A DNA stretch of 64,000 nucleotides from Prevotella sp. P5-50 (GTDB taxonomy: Bacteria > Bacteroidota > Bacteroidia > Bacteroidales > Bacteroidaceae), in contig NZ_NPJA01000021.1 in NCBI RefSeq assembly GCF_002251295.1, positions 1 to 64,000 on the forward strand. The letters are read 5' to 3'. The first letter of the stretch is position 1; every line of letters starts with the position of its first letter. A program made the translations under genes and the position numbers. Under the pieces are notes generated by a model, which did no database searches, was not told the DNA's origin, and saw only the letters and a list, made by a program, of their open reading frames with translations. Below, in pieces: positions 1 through 7,172 of this stretch.

Positions 1-60
1 GTTCAGACAAAAAAACGTACATTTTAGACATTATAAGAGCAAAACCAATGTCAATCGCAA

Positions 61-139
61 GCGTTACAGTTGACAGTTGACAGTTTCCATAAATGAATTT
101 TTTGCGTTACAAATAACAGATAACAGTTTTGGAAAAGAA
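61..139 (+). repeat. Partial copy (A) of the dispersed ~210-bp repeat
   Basis: This stretch matches the 3' part of the repeat seen again near 1.85, 3.8 and 6.4 kb: a GTTACAG/TTGACAG heptamer run, then ATGAATTTTTTGCGTTAC and a run of ATAACAG heptamers. Only the 3' third is present here. A 62-codon reading frame across it (77-265) has no recognisable features and is not called as a gene. Confidence 0.7.
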
Positions 140-384
140 AAAAACAGGGAAGATTCTGTGATTGTACCTACTCATTATCTTCTTCTTGAAATCTTACTGA
201 TTGCTCGTAATGTACTGATAATCAATACTAATTGGAATGGTAAAATGACGAAAGAAACAAATTAGGAACAACAAAATCAAGAAACCCCAAAATGAAAGCA
301 TGAGAAAACATAAATTAACACTGAAAACAATGATAAATTTCCGATTTTGACATTTTAAGAACATGGCAAATAGAACAAATATTT

Positions 385-537
385 ATGAACGCATATATGT
401 ATCTTGCCATGTTGGGAAATCAATTGCTTAGTCCCATTTTTGCAGATTATATTTCTATTTTGTCTAAATTACGACGGAATACAGCAGATATTCAAGGGAT
501 TTGGATGGATTATCACGATAAAATATTATTTTTGTAG
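385..537 (+). CDS. Possible 50-codon hypothetical protein
   Basis: An open frame begins MNAYMYLAMLGNQL and ends DKILFL before a TAG stop. No family is recognised. It sits just upstream of the broken XRE gene, and the promoter of that gene overlaps its last codons. No promoter or ribosome binding site was found for the frame itself. It could be a remnant of a larger gene or chance. The rest of 140-555 shows nothing recognisable. Confidence 0.2.
   Translation: MNAYMYLAMLGNQLLSPIFADYISILSKLRRNTADIQGIWMDYHDKILFL
527..534 (+). promoter_or_regulatory. Bacteroidetes -7 element TATTTTTG
   Basis: TATTTTTG matches TAnnTTTG and lies 21 bases before the ATG of the XRE-type gene. A TTTG about 21-23 bases further upstream could be the -33 element. 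Confidence 0.45.
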
Positions 538-555
538 CGTAAAAACGATAAAAAC

Positions 556-764
556 ATGAAGTTAAATCGCATAAGAGCAGTCTTAGAGGACAAAGGGATA
601 AGCCAAACATGGCTTGCAAAGAAGTTAGGAAGGAGTTTCAGTACGGTCAATGCTTACGTATGTAACCGTTCTCAACCCAACCTTACAACGTTCTTGAAAT
701 TGCACAGTTCTTGTCTGTGGATATGAAAGAACTTATCACGGACAAAAAGGAACGCAATGATTGA
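556..764 (+). pseudogene. XRE/Cro-type helix-turn-helix regulator, frameshifted
   Basis: The frame from the ATG at 556 encodes MKLNRIRAVLEDKGISQ, then TWLAKKLGRSFSTVNAYVCNR: a compact HTH_3 domain (helices 1-4) of the small solitary XRE proteins common in Bacteroidetes. After QPNLTT the frame is lost and runs to a TGA at 724. The expected continuation, LEIAQFLSVDMKELITDKK, is present in another frame and ends at the TGA at 762-764. One missing base near 687-693 explains this. A full-length product would be about 69 residues. The DNA-binding helices are intact, so a truncated 56-residue product is possible, but it would lack helix 5. Such genes often sit beside restriction-modification or phage genes; none is intact here. 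A sequencing error at this base cannot be excluded. Confidence 0.7.
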
Positions 765-920
765 AGAGATTATGAGAGACAAAATAATATCATAGCATCA
801 TTTTGTGGATAAACTAAAATATAGTATTTGCAAAATAAATTGAACTTTTCTCATAAGAAAAGAAATATACTATAAGAGTTCATATCTCTCTACATGTTAA
901 ATTATTAATTGCTGATAACT

Positions 921-1709
921 ATGAGACTGAAGCCAAAACTCCTCAATGCAATAATATTAGGATTGACAATGTTCCTTTCAATGCAAACCACTTGTGCTGC
1001 TTGCAACCCATCAATGGCCATTCAGCAAAAGAAAGTGGCAACTGTTGGCAAAAAGAGGGTTGCCATTAGCAAAAAGAGAGTTGTCAAGAGCAAGAAGAGA
1101 ACCTATCGCAAGGCTTCGGCGCGTAAATATTCGCATAGGGAACTGAACGCCATTATGCGGATACTTGAGCGGAAGTTCCTGTCGGAAGACAAGACCCCGG
1201 CCTTGCGAAATGTTGTTGGATTTGGAATGGGATCCAACTCCATTGATGTTGCGCTCCGTTGGAACACGAAGGAGAAGCAGCTGGAGTTTCGTAGGCAGAT
1301 TTACAACTCGCCCGCCATCAGGTTTGAGGGCAAGTTGGACCCTATCATCGACAACAGGGAAGGCGTGAGCACCTACCAAGGCATCTCCCTCAAGGCGGAG
1401 AAGCCTTCCTATCCATTGGGCACCACGGAAATCAGATTCACGATTACCAACCATAGTGGCGAGGAATTTGTGTATGGCGATGCCTATAGCATCACAGCCC
1501 AAGGAGCGGATGGCAATTGGTTTGTTGTGCCCACCGATTGCTCGTTCACGGCCATCGGTCATGTTTTAAACGATGGTCAAAGCGGCACCATTACTGCCCA
1601 TCTTTTTCCCGATATTCTTCCCAACAAACCAGGCGTTTACCGCTTTTTTTATGAGGATAGCATAGATGGTGAGAAGGTGCCTTTCATGGCAACCTTTGAG
1701 TTGAAGTAA
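921..1709 (+). CDS. Secreted Lys/Arg-rich protein with C-terminal Ig-like domain
   Basis: This is a hypothetical exported protein of 262 residues. The ATG at 921 is preferred over an upstream in-frame TTG at 909, because it gives a clean signal peptide (basic MRLKPK, hydrophobic LNAIILGLTMFLSM, then TTCAAC). Residues ~35-65 form a strongly basic stretch of near-repeats of KKRV, then a middle region with no recognised family. Residues ~160-260 read as a beta-sandwich (PSYPLGTTEIRFTITNHS ... GVYRFFYE) resembling the Big_7-type Ig-like domain of Bacteroidetes exported proteins. The basic segment could bind a polyanion such as nucleic acid, LPS or acidic glycan; that is inference. It stands alone: repeat copy B begins 14 bases after its stop. 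No good -7 element was found upstream. Confidence 0.7.
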   Translation: MRLKPKLLNAIILGLTMFLSMQTTCAACNPSMAIQQKKVATVGKKRVAISKKRVVKSKKRTYRKASARKYSHRELNAIMRILERKFLSEDKTPALRNVVGFGMGSNSIDVALRWNTKEKQLEFRRQIYNSPAIRFEGKLDPIIDNREGVSTYQGISLKAEKPSYPLGTTEIRFTITNHSGEEFVYGDAYSITAQGADGNWFVVPTDCSFTAIGHVLNDGQSGTITAHLFPDILPNKPGVYRFFYEDSIDGEKVPFMATFELK

Positions 1710-1723
1710 ATAAAAAGAAACGA

Positions 1724-1932
1724 TGTCACAGGGACAGGTCATTGACATCATGACTTACAATTCTTACAGCTTACAGTATTACAGTTTTCGGAAAGGAAAA
1801 ATAGGTTTCGCGAGGACAGGGACTGTTTCTTGGACAACGCTAATTCACACCAGGCGTTACAGTTTGACAGTTGACAGTTTCTGAAAACGAATTTTTTGCG
1901 TTACAATCCTTACAGCTTATAGTATTACAGAA
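1724..1932 (+). repeat. Dispersed ~210-bp repeat, copy B
   Basis: It begins with an imperfect palindrome (GATGTCA ... TGACATC), then CATGACTTACAATTCTTACAG and an ATAGGTTTCG block, then CACCAGGCGTTACAGTTTGACAG and the AATTTTTTGCGTTAC end. Copies C and D share the same order of blocks. It differs from them by a short deletion inside the ATAGGTTTCG-ACGAGGACAG block. The remaining bases to 2099 show nothing else recognisable. Confidence 0.8.
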
Positions 1933-2099
1933 GAAGTATCTATTATTAGTTGATTATCAGTGTTATACGCTCTAAACGGTAGAAAAGTGACCGTATGGAT
2001 TCTGATTAGATACGAAAAGGTGAATATTTAACGTATTAAACTTATATAAAAAATCATATTTTCTGGTGGCTAAAGGATGGCTATGTCGAAATTATTTTA

Positions 2100-2107
2100 T
2101 AATTTTG
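2100..2107 (+). promoter_or_regulatory. Bacteroidetes -7 element TAATTTTG
   Basis: TAATTTTG matches TAnnTTTG and lies 37 bases before the ATG of the YhcG-type gene. No clear -33 TTG was found. Confidence 0.5.
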
Positions 2108-2144
2108 CACTTTAAAAGTTTGATGAAAATCATGAAGAAATTCA

Positions 2145-3203
2145 ATGGGCACAGACAATAACCTCCAAATACTGCAACAGCCAGAAAGTGCAGTTCTCTT
2201 CAATGACGTATGCCTTATAATAGATCAGGCAAGGCGGCATGTGGCAACTTACGTCAATGTAGAAGCGTGCTTGATGAACTGGCATGTTGGTAAGCGCATC
2301 AAGGAAGATGTACTTTACAATCAGCGTGCAGAATATGGCAAGCAGATACTCAAGAACCTGTCAGTAAAACTGACTGAAAGGTATGGCACAGGATGGGGAA
2401 CTGAGAAACTGAAACATTGTGTACGCAGTGCGTACCTTTTTTCGGAGGATGACATTATGTACGCAGCGCGTACCCAATTGACTTGGACGCATCTACGCTC
2501 TCTAATGTCACTCAAAGATTCTCTCGAACGTCAATTCTACATGGAGATGTGTCGTATAGAGCATTGGGACACCCGTACGCTCGACGAGAAAATAGACAGT
2601 CAGCTATATCAGCGAACAGCCATCAGCCAGCGTCCAGAGGAAGTGATAAGGCGTGAGCTCAAGGAACTGAGGGAAGAGGACACACTGAACCCAGATATAG
2701 TCTTCCGCAGCACGTACTTCCTGGATATGCTGGGGTTGCCCGATGTTTTCTCAGAGAAAGACCTTGAGAACAGCATCCTCAACCAGTTGCTTGAGTTTAT
2801 CAAGGAACTGGGCAGTGACTTTACCTTCGTGGATCGCCAGAAGCGCATCACCGTAGATTCCGAGGACTACTTCATCGACCTCCTCTTCTTCCATCGCGGT
2901 TTGCGTCGTCTTGTGGCGATCGATCTCAAGCTTGGCAAGTTCAAGCCAGCATACGAAGGACAGATGCGACTGTATCTGCGATACTTGAACAAGAACGACC
3001 GAAAACCCTGGGAGGAAGAACCAATCGGTCTTATCCTCTGCAGCGAAGGCAACACGGAACACATTCAGTATTTCATGCTTGACGATGATAGCGACATTCG
3101 CGTTGCGCAGTACTACACCGAGCTCCCATCGAAGGAGTTACTTGCTGACCGCCTACAACGAGCCATCGCCATTGCACGCGAACATCAAATAGAGAACAAA
3201 TAA
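2145..3203 (+). CDS. YhcG-family PD-(D/E)XK nuclease (DUF1016)
   Basis: This 352-residue protein has the two-part architecture of the YhcG/DUF1016 family. Residues ~20-170 are the N-terminal helical domain (INWHVGK-like NWHVGKRIKE, YGKQILKNLS, TWTHLRSLMSL). Residues ~185-335 are the PD-(D/E)XK nuclease fold. Candidate catalytic residues are D245 (YFIDLLFFH), D260 and K262 (AIDLKLGKF), with E209 (LENSIL) a possible helix acidic residue. Members of this family are predicted DNA endonucleases, some linked to restriction-modification or transposition. Here it is solitary: no methylase, specificity subunit or transposase lies nearby. It is bounded by direct repeats B and C. The ATG at 2145 gives a family-typical N-terminus; an ATG at 2132 is in another frame and stops after nine codons. 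Confidence 0.9.
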   Translation: MGTDNNLQILQQPESAVLFNDVCLIIDQARRHVATYVNVEACLMNWHVGKRIKEDVLYNQRAEYGKQILKNLSVKLTERYGTGWGTEKLKHCVRSAYLFSEDDIMYAARTQLTWTHLRSLMSLKDSLERQFYMEMCRIEHWDTRTLDEKIDSQLYQRTAISQRPEEVIRRELKELREEDTLNPDIVFRSTYFLDMLGLPDVFSEKDLENSILNQLLEFIKELGSDFTFVDRQKRITVDSEDYFIDLLFFHRGLRRLVAIDLKLGKFKPAYEGQMRLYLRYLNKNDRKPWEEEPIGLILCSEGNTEHIQYFMLDDDSDIRVAQYYTELPSKELLADRLQRAIAIAREHQIENK

Positions 3204-3331
3204 GCGTAAAATGACACTCAGCCATTCATATAACATATCTCTTAGTCTTAAAAAGAGTTCTAACGTGCTGATACCCACCGTTTTAGGGGGTGTATTGCGC
3301 GCAGCGTAACTCGCATAATTATAGATAGATA

Positions 3332-3375
3332 CAAAGCCTTCCAGAGGTGCTTTCGGGCATCTTTGGAAGGCTTTG
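3332..3375. repeat. Long imperfect hairpin, AAAGCCTTCCA stem
   Basis: AAAGCCTTCCA is matched by TGGAAGGCTTT across a ~20-base loop, giving 11 uninterrupted pairs. It lies about 130 bases after the nuclease stop. It is not followed by a T-run on either strand, so it is not a convincing terminator; a degenerate mobile-element end is possible. Confidence 0.5.
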
Positions 3376-3380
3376 CTATG

Positions 3381-3449
3381 TCTATAGGCTCGATGACGAA
3401 TGTCATCAAGACGATACCAAGGATAGGCTCGATGACGAATGTCATCAAG
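3381..3449. repeat. Duplicated palindromic unit GGCTCGATGACGAATGTCAT
   Basis: Two identical copies of a unit starting ATAGGCTCGATGACGAATG and ending TCATCAAG lie about 43 bases apart, at ~3381-3407 and ~3423-3449. Each holds a perfect GATGAC-GAAT-GTCATC hairpin. Beyond it, to 3590, only an orphan TAATTTTG-like element near 3522 was noted. Confidence 0.6.
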
Positions 3450-3592
3450 GTTAACATATATGGAAATCAGGAGGTAAAACGCTTAACTATGCGGTAGGCT
3501 TGCAAGGCTCAATGTTTATTTATAATTTTGAATATGCAACATAGACGTAAATGTAAAATCACATAAAAGTAAAAAACAATGTTATTAAAATG

Positions 3593-3806
3593 AAATGTCA
3601 CAGGGACAGGTCAACGACATCAAGAATAATACACTGGTAGATGTCACAGTGACAGGTCATTGACATCATGACTTATAATTCTTACAGCTTACAGTATTAC
3701 AGTTTTTGAAAAGGAAAAATAGGTTTCGGATTCTTAAAACACGAGGACAGGTTTCTGTTTCTTAGACCATGCCAATTCACACCAGACGTTACAGTTTGGC
3801 AGTTTT
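3593..3806 (+). repeat. Dispersed ~210-bp repeat, copy C
   Basis: Same block order as copies B and D: the GTCACAGGGACAGG motif (twice, the second as GTCACAGTGACAGG), then the CTTACAG heptamers, the ATAGGTTTCG-ACGAGGACAG block and CACCAGACGTTACAG. It runs directly into the 3' end of the outer-membrane gene, one base from its stop codon. It is closer to copy D than to copy B. Confidence 0.8.
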
Positions 3807-6179
3807 CTATAACCTGCTCTTTGCATCTGCTCCAGCACCAGTTCCCTTATACTTGCTGTTTGCCGTATTGAAACGATAAGAGAGGCGAAGCTGGACGCAT
3901 GGAGAATTGTAATCATTGTTCTGGCTGTGGATGAAGTTGCCATAGTCGGTGCATACGTGTTCCTTTGTCTTGTTTAGGATGTCATTCCATGCAAGACGGA
4001 CGTTGAGTGCATCGTGCTTGAGAAACGACTTGCTGACTGCAAGATTAAGACTATGTTTCGGTTTGGTAAACTTGTACATCACGTAGTCAAAGGGCGATGT
4101 GTATTGATAGTCAAGATCAATCAGCCATCCCTGCTTCAACTTGAATGAGTTGTTTGCCTGAACAAAGAACATCGGGTCGTTACGCTTGACTACACGCGTA
4201 CCTGTTGATTCACGCGGGTCGATAACGGTTGTATTGAAGTACTGTTTCTCCATACCTGCGGTGTAGCGTGGATTCCATATGCCAAAGGTTGGTGATGCAT
4301 TGAGATAGATGTTGAGTTTGCGGACAGTCTCCTTCGCGTTGGAATACTTGACCATTGCTGTGCAGTCATCGTCGTATGGATAGCCGAGCTGGTAGATGGC
4401 ATTGTCAACCACTTCGTATGCTCCGGTAAGAGTGAGCCATCGCCAGTTGGCATTAAGCGAGAGTGTGTTCTGTATCTCGTTCAGGAGCGTAGGGTCGCCC
4501 GTCTGATACATGAACCGGTTGTTGTACTGAAGCTCTGTACTTAGCTGGTCATATCGTGGTCGCTTGATTTTTGTGGTATATCCAAGATTTATACCTACAG
4601 GACCAATCTTGGTTGATGCGTTGAATGAAGGAAACCAGTTGTTATGTGTCCTGCTGATATTATCCTTCGGGCTACATTCGTTGGTGTATTCGAAATCAAC
4701 ATGCTCGAATCTTAAGCCAGCCACCAACTGAACATGTTTGAAAGGTATGGCATATTCAGCAAAGCCAGAGATGTTGTTCTCGGCAATCTTCGCTTTCGAC
4801 GAAGGAATCTCCATTTTGGTCGAGTTGTATTCCTGCTTTGCGCTTACGTATGTCTCCTCTGTTCCGATCTTAAACAGACCTTTCCAGATGGGGTAGGAGA
4901 GTACAAGTTTACCTGCGCCCATTCGTGCATAACCGTCTGATAAGTTTTCTACGAAGGCAGGGTCGTTCTGACTGCTTTCGTTCACGTTTGTTTCCTTTTT
5001 GTAGCCTGAGTCGCTGAAATCGGCGTTGAAGTTCACATGCAGCTTGTTGATATTACCGTCATAGTAGATATTGCCCGTAAAGGTGTGAGAAGAAGGTGTG
5101 GTGGTATGGGATGCAGAATGTACAATGTCAATCAGCTCGTCATTTGCATATACTTTGTCCTCAAATACGTTATCTTGATTACCAAACAGCATTCCGCCAT
5201 AGTTCATCTTCATTCCAAGAGAATGGTTCTCATTAATCTGCCAGTTCAATCCGAGATCGCCGCTTATTCCGCTATTGTGACCAATGAAAGCGAAAGGACC
5301 TTCCATCAGGTTATGCTTTACGCTTCCATCTGGCATCTTGACGAATGTGTTACCACTCATTTGGTCACTTATCTGATAGCTGTGCTGATTGTAATAGACA
5401 AGTTTTCCAATGATATCCCAACCGCCTGTGCGATAGTTGAGGTCGAGAACCGACCATGACGGGTCGAAATCATGATTGTCGTATATGTGTTGCTGAGCCT
5501 GACTCGTAAGCGCATAGCTAAAGCCGTCACCCTGTCGCTTTACGGTGCGGATGCGCACTACACATCTCACCTCGCCACCATATTCGGCTCCGGGATTGCT
5601 TACGACGTCTATCGACTTGATGTCTTCCGACATAAGGTTGCGGAGCTCAGAGTCGTCGCTCACCTTTCTTCCATTTATATAATAAGTAGGTGTTCCACGT
5701 CCAATCACTTCCAGATTTCCATTCTTGGTAATCATTCCAGGCACTTTGGCAAGCACCTCAAGCGAATTGCCCGCATGTTCAAGTATCGACCCCTCGATGG
5801 TAGTTACCACAGCATCGCCAAGGAGCTTTGTCTTCGGACGAGTCTTGCTGACGACGATTTCATTCAGCAAATTAGCTTCAATCTGCATCTTGATTGTCTG
5901 TGTTGTAGTGAATGCAGAAACTGGTAGGTTCTTCGTTCCATATCCTATGGAGTAAATCTGTATGAAGTCGCCCGCATTCTTTCTTTCGATGCAGAACTGT
6001 CCCTTCGCGTCAGTTATGCATCCTGCCACGATGGAAGAGTCGGGAAGGGAACGGAGTGAAACTGTGGCAAACTCCATTGGTTGTCCATTCTCGTCTGTTA
6101 CTCTTCCAATAAGATTCTGTGCACTCAGTTGGCATATTGTTGCCAATAAGATAATGATAGTTGATGTTGCTCTTTTCAT
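3807..6179 (-). CDS. TonB-plug outer-membrane beta-barrel protein
   Basis: This 790-residue protein has a signal peptide (MKRATSTIIILLATICQLSA). Residues ~22-105 form a CarboxypepD_reg-like domain (GRVTDENGQPMEFATVSL), ~110-210 a TonB-receptor plug (LNEIVVSKTR ... YYINGRKV ... IDVVSNPGAEYGG), and from ~300 an outer-membrane barrel rich in alternating aromatic strands, of the OMP_b-brl_3 type, ending LRLSYRFN. Proteins of this kind sit in the outer membrane and are usually annotated as outer membrane beta-barrel or TonB-dependent receptor family; the cargo is unknown. No SusD partner, anti-sigma factor or glycoside hydrolase lies nearby, so it is not a typical polysaccharide utilisation locus. 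It is flanked by same-orientation repeats C and D, which could recombine and delete it. Upstream, GACTTTGCAACC is only a poor -7 match. Confidence 0.85.
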   Translation of the reverse strand: MKRATSTIIILLATICQLSAQNLIGRVTDENGQPMEFATVSLRSLPDSSIVAGCITDAKGQFCIERKNAGDFIQIYSIGYGTKNLPVSAFTTTQTIKMQIEANLLNEIVVSKTRPKTKLLGDAVVTTIEGSILEHAGNSLEVLAKVPGMITKNGNLEVIGRGTPTYYINGRKVSDDSELRNLMSEDIKSIDVVSNPGAEYGGEVRCVVRIRTVKRQGDGFSYALTSQAQQHIYDNHDFDPSWSVLDLNYRTGGWDIIGKLVYYNQHSYQISDQMSGNTFVKMPDGSVKHNLMEGPFAFIGHNSGISGDLGLNWQINENHSLGMKMNYGGMLFGNQDNVFEDKVYANDELIDIVHSASHTTTPSSHTFTGNIYYDGNINKLHVNFNADFSDSGYKKETNVNESSQNDPAFVENLSDGYARMGAGKLVLSYPIWKGLFKIGTEETYVSAKQEYNSTKMEIPSSKAKIAENNISGFAEYAIPFKHVQLVAGLRFEHVDFEYTNECSPKDNISRTHNNWFPSFNASTKIGPVGINLGYTTKIKRPRYDQLSTELQYNNRFMYQTGDPTLLNEIQNTLSLNANWRWLTLTGAYEVVDNAIYQLGYPYDDDCTAMVKYSNAKETVRKLNIYLNASPTFGIWNPRYTAGMEKQYFNTTVIDPRESTGTRVVKRNDPMFFVQANNSFKLKQGWLIDLDYQYTSPFDYVMYKFTKPKHSLNLAVSKSFLKHDALNVRLAWNDILNKTKEHVCTDYGNFIHSQNNDYNSPCVQLRLSYRFNTANSKYKGTGAGADAKSRL

Positions 6180-6255
6180 GATTGATAAATTTTATATTCG
6201 CTTATTTGACGCGATGAAATCATGTTTGGTTGCAAAGTCTCGCATTTTTTTCTAG

Positions 6256-6491
6256 ATGTCACAGTGACAGAGATGTCACAGGGACAGGTCATTGACATCA
6301 TGACTTTCAATTCTTACAGCTTACAGTATTACAGTTTTTGGAAAGGAAAAATAGGTTTCGAATTCTTAAAACACGAGGACAGGTTTCTGTTTCTTGGACA
6401 ATGCCAATTCACACCAGACGTTACAGTTTGACAGTTGACAGTTTCCAAAAATGAATTTTTTGCGTTACAAATAACAGATAACAGATAACAG
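6256..6491 (+). repeat. Dispersed ~210-bp repeat, copy D
   Basis: The most complete copy. It has a doubled GATGTCACAG motif, the palindromic start, the CTTACAG heptamers, the ATAGGTTTCG-ACGAGGACAG block, CACCAGACGTTACAG with TTGACAG heptamers, the AATTTTTTGCGTTAC end and three ATAACAG heptamers. It shares long near-identical blocks with copy C. Confidence 0.8.
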
Positions 6492-6505
6492 TTTTGGGAA
6501 ATGAA

Positions 6506-6552
6506 TTTTTTTAGTAGCCTGAAGGCTAGAAATCTTTGGAGGAAATCTTTGA
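6506..6552 (+). repeat. Mini-hairpin element 1 (stem TAGCC/GGCTA)
   Basis: The order is T-run, AG, hairpin TAGCC-TGAA-GGCTA, then GAAATCTTTGGAGGAAATC. It has the same constant flanks as elements at 6622 and 9281 but a different, still self-complementary stem. A related hairpin TGGCC-TTT-GGCCA followed by GAAATC lies at 6560-6578. Confidence 0.7.
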
Positions 6553-6621
6553 GAAAATATGGCCTTTGGCCAGAAATCAATCATCGGATCATCGGAATTT
6601 ATACGGAATTTATACGGAATG

Positions 6622-6663
6622 TTTTTTAGTTGCTTCGCAAGAAATCTTTGGAGGAAATCTTTT
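6622..6663 (+). repeat. Mini-hairpin element 2 (stem TTGC/GCAA)
   Basis: T-run, AG, hairpin TTGC-TTC-GCAA, then GAAATCTTTGGAGGAAATC. The same TTGC-TTC-GCAA hairpin followed by GAAAT recurs at 6672-6687 and 6885-6901 with shorter flanking similarity. Confidence 0.7.
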
Positions 6664-6717
6664 TTAAGATGTTGCTTCGCAAGAAATATTTTAGGGATTC
6701 GCAGATTATCTCCCTTG

Positions 6718-6820
6718 TAAAATCTTTAATATAAATCTCAACTGAAAATGCGCTCGAGTTCCTCGCTTCTGGGAGGAATTTTATTATGGATCGCCTACGG
6801 CTCGACATCTTAACTATAAT
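6718..6820 (+). repeat. Mosaic block I, first copy (CTCGAG ... ATGGATC hairpin)
   Basis: Contains ACTGAAAATGCGCTCGAG, a CCTCGCTT region and ATGGATC-[GCC TAC GGC]-TCGACATCTTAAC. A second copy lies at 9379-9480 with a different hairpin, GCATC-GGA-GATGC. Just downstream (6847-6873) is TGTTCTCCGTGTGTTCCGTG, repeated near 9257. The rest of 6491-7143 holds only such repeats; no gene was found. Confidence 0.65.
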
Positions 6821-6956
6821 CTTTACAAGAATTTAACTGTAATCTTTCCGTGTTCTCCGTGTGTTCCGTGGATTCTTATGGGGGTTGCTTCGCAAGAAAT
6901 CTGTTTAAGTTCCGTTAAGATCCGATGATGATAAAGAGTCTTGAAAAAAACTTTTG

Positions 6957-7125
6957 GAAAACGATGAACTTCGTTCTTCGTTTTCTCGTCATGGCAAAAT
7001 CCGAATAAAATTCGGTTGTGCTCATTTGACTTAACGAAAACCATGAACTTCGTTCTTCGTTTTCTCGTCATGGCAAAATCCGAATAAAATTCGGTTGTGC
7101 TCATTTGACTTACAGAAAACGATGG
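6957..7125 (+). repeat. 79-bp tandem repeat, 2.1 copies
   Basis: Units start at 6957, 7036 and (11 bases only) 7115. The two full copies are nearly identical. Each holds mini-hairpins with three-base loops, GAAC-TTC-GTTC and CCGAAT-AAA-ATTCGG. The array ends about 20 bases before the rarA promoter. Confidence 0.9.
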
Positions 7126-7143
7126 TATTATAAAAAAAAAGAG

Positions 7144-7151
7144 TACCTTTG
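7144..7151 (+). promoter_or_regulatory. rarA -7 element TACCTTTG
   Basis: A strong TAnnTTTG match 21 bases before the rarA ATG, implying a short leader. An A-rich run lies just upstream. Confidence 0.7.
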
Positions 7152-7172
7152 TATCAAAATTGATAAGAATCT

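Noticed and set aside
77-265. 62-codon frame at the window start
   Set aside because: It runs through the partial repeat copy A and has no recognisable features.
1011-1562. 183-codon minus-strand frame inside the secreted basic protein
   Set aside because: It lies fully within the plus-strand gene, which has a signal peptide and domain-like sequence; the antisense product shows nothing.
2751-3062. Minus-strand frame within the YhcG-type gene
   Set aside because: Antisense shadow of the nuclease domain.
5037-5927. Plus-strand frames of 140-151 codons with hydrophobic stretches
   Set aside because: Antisense shadows of the outer-membrane barrel gene, with no promoter or family match.
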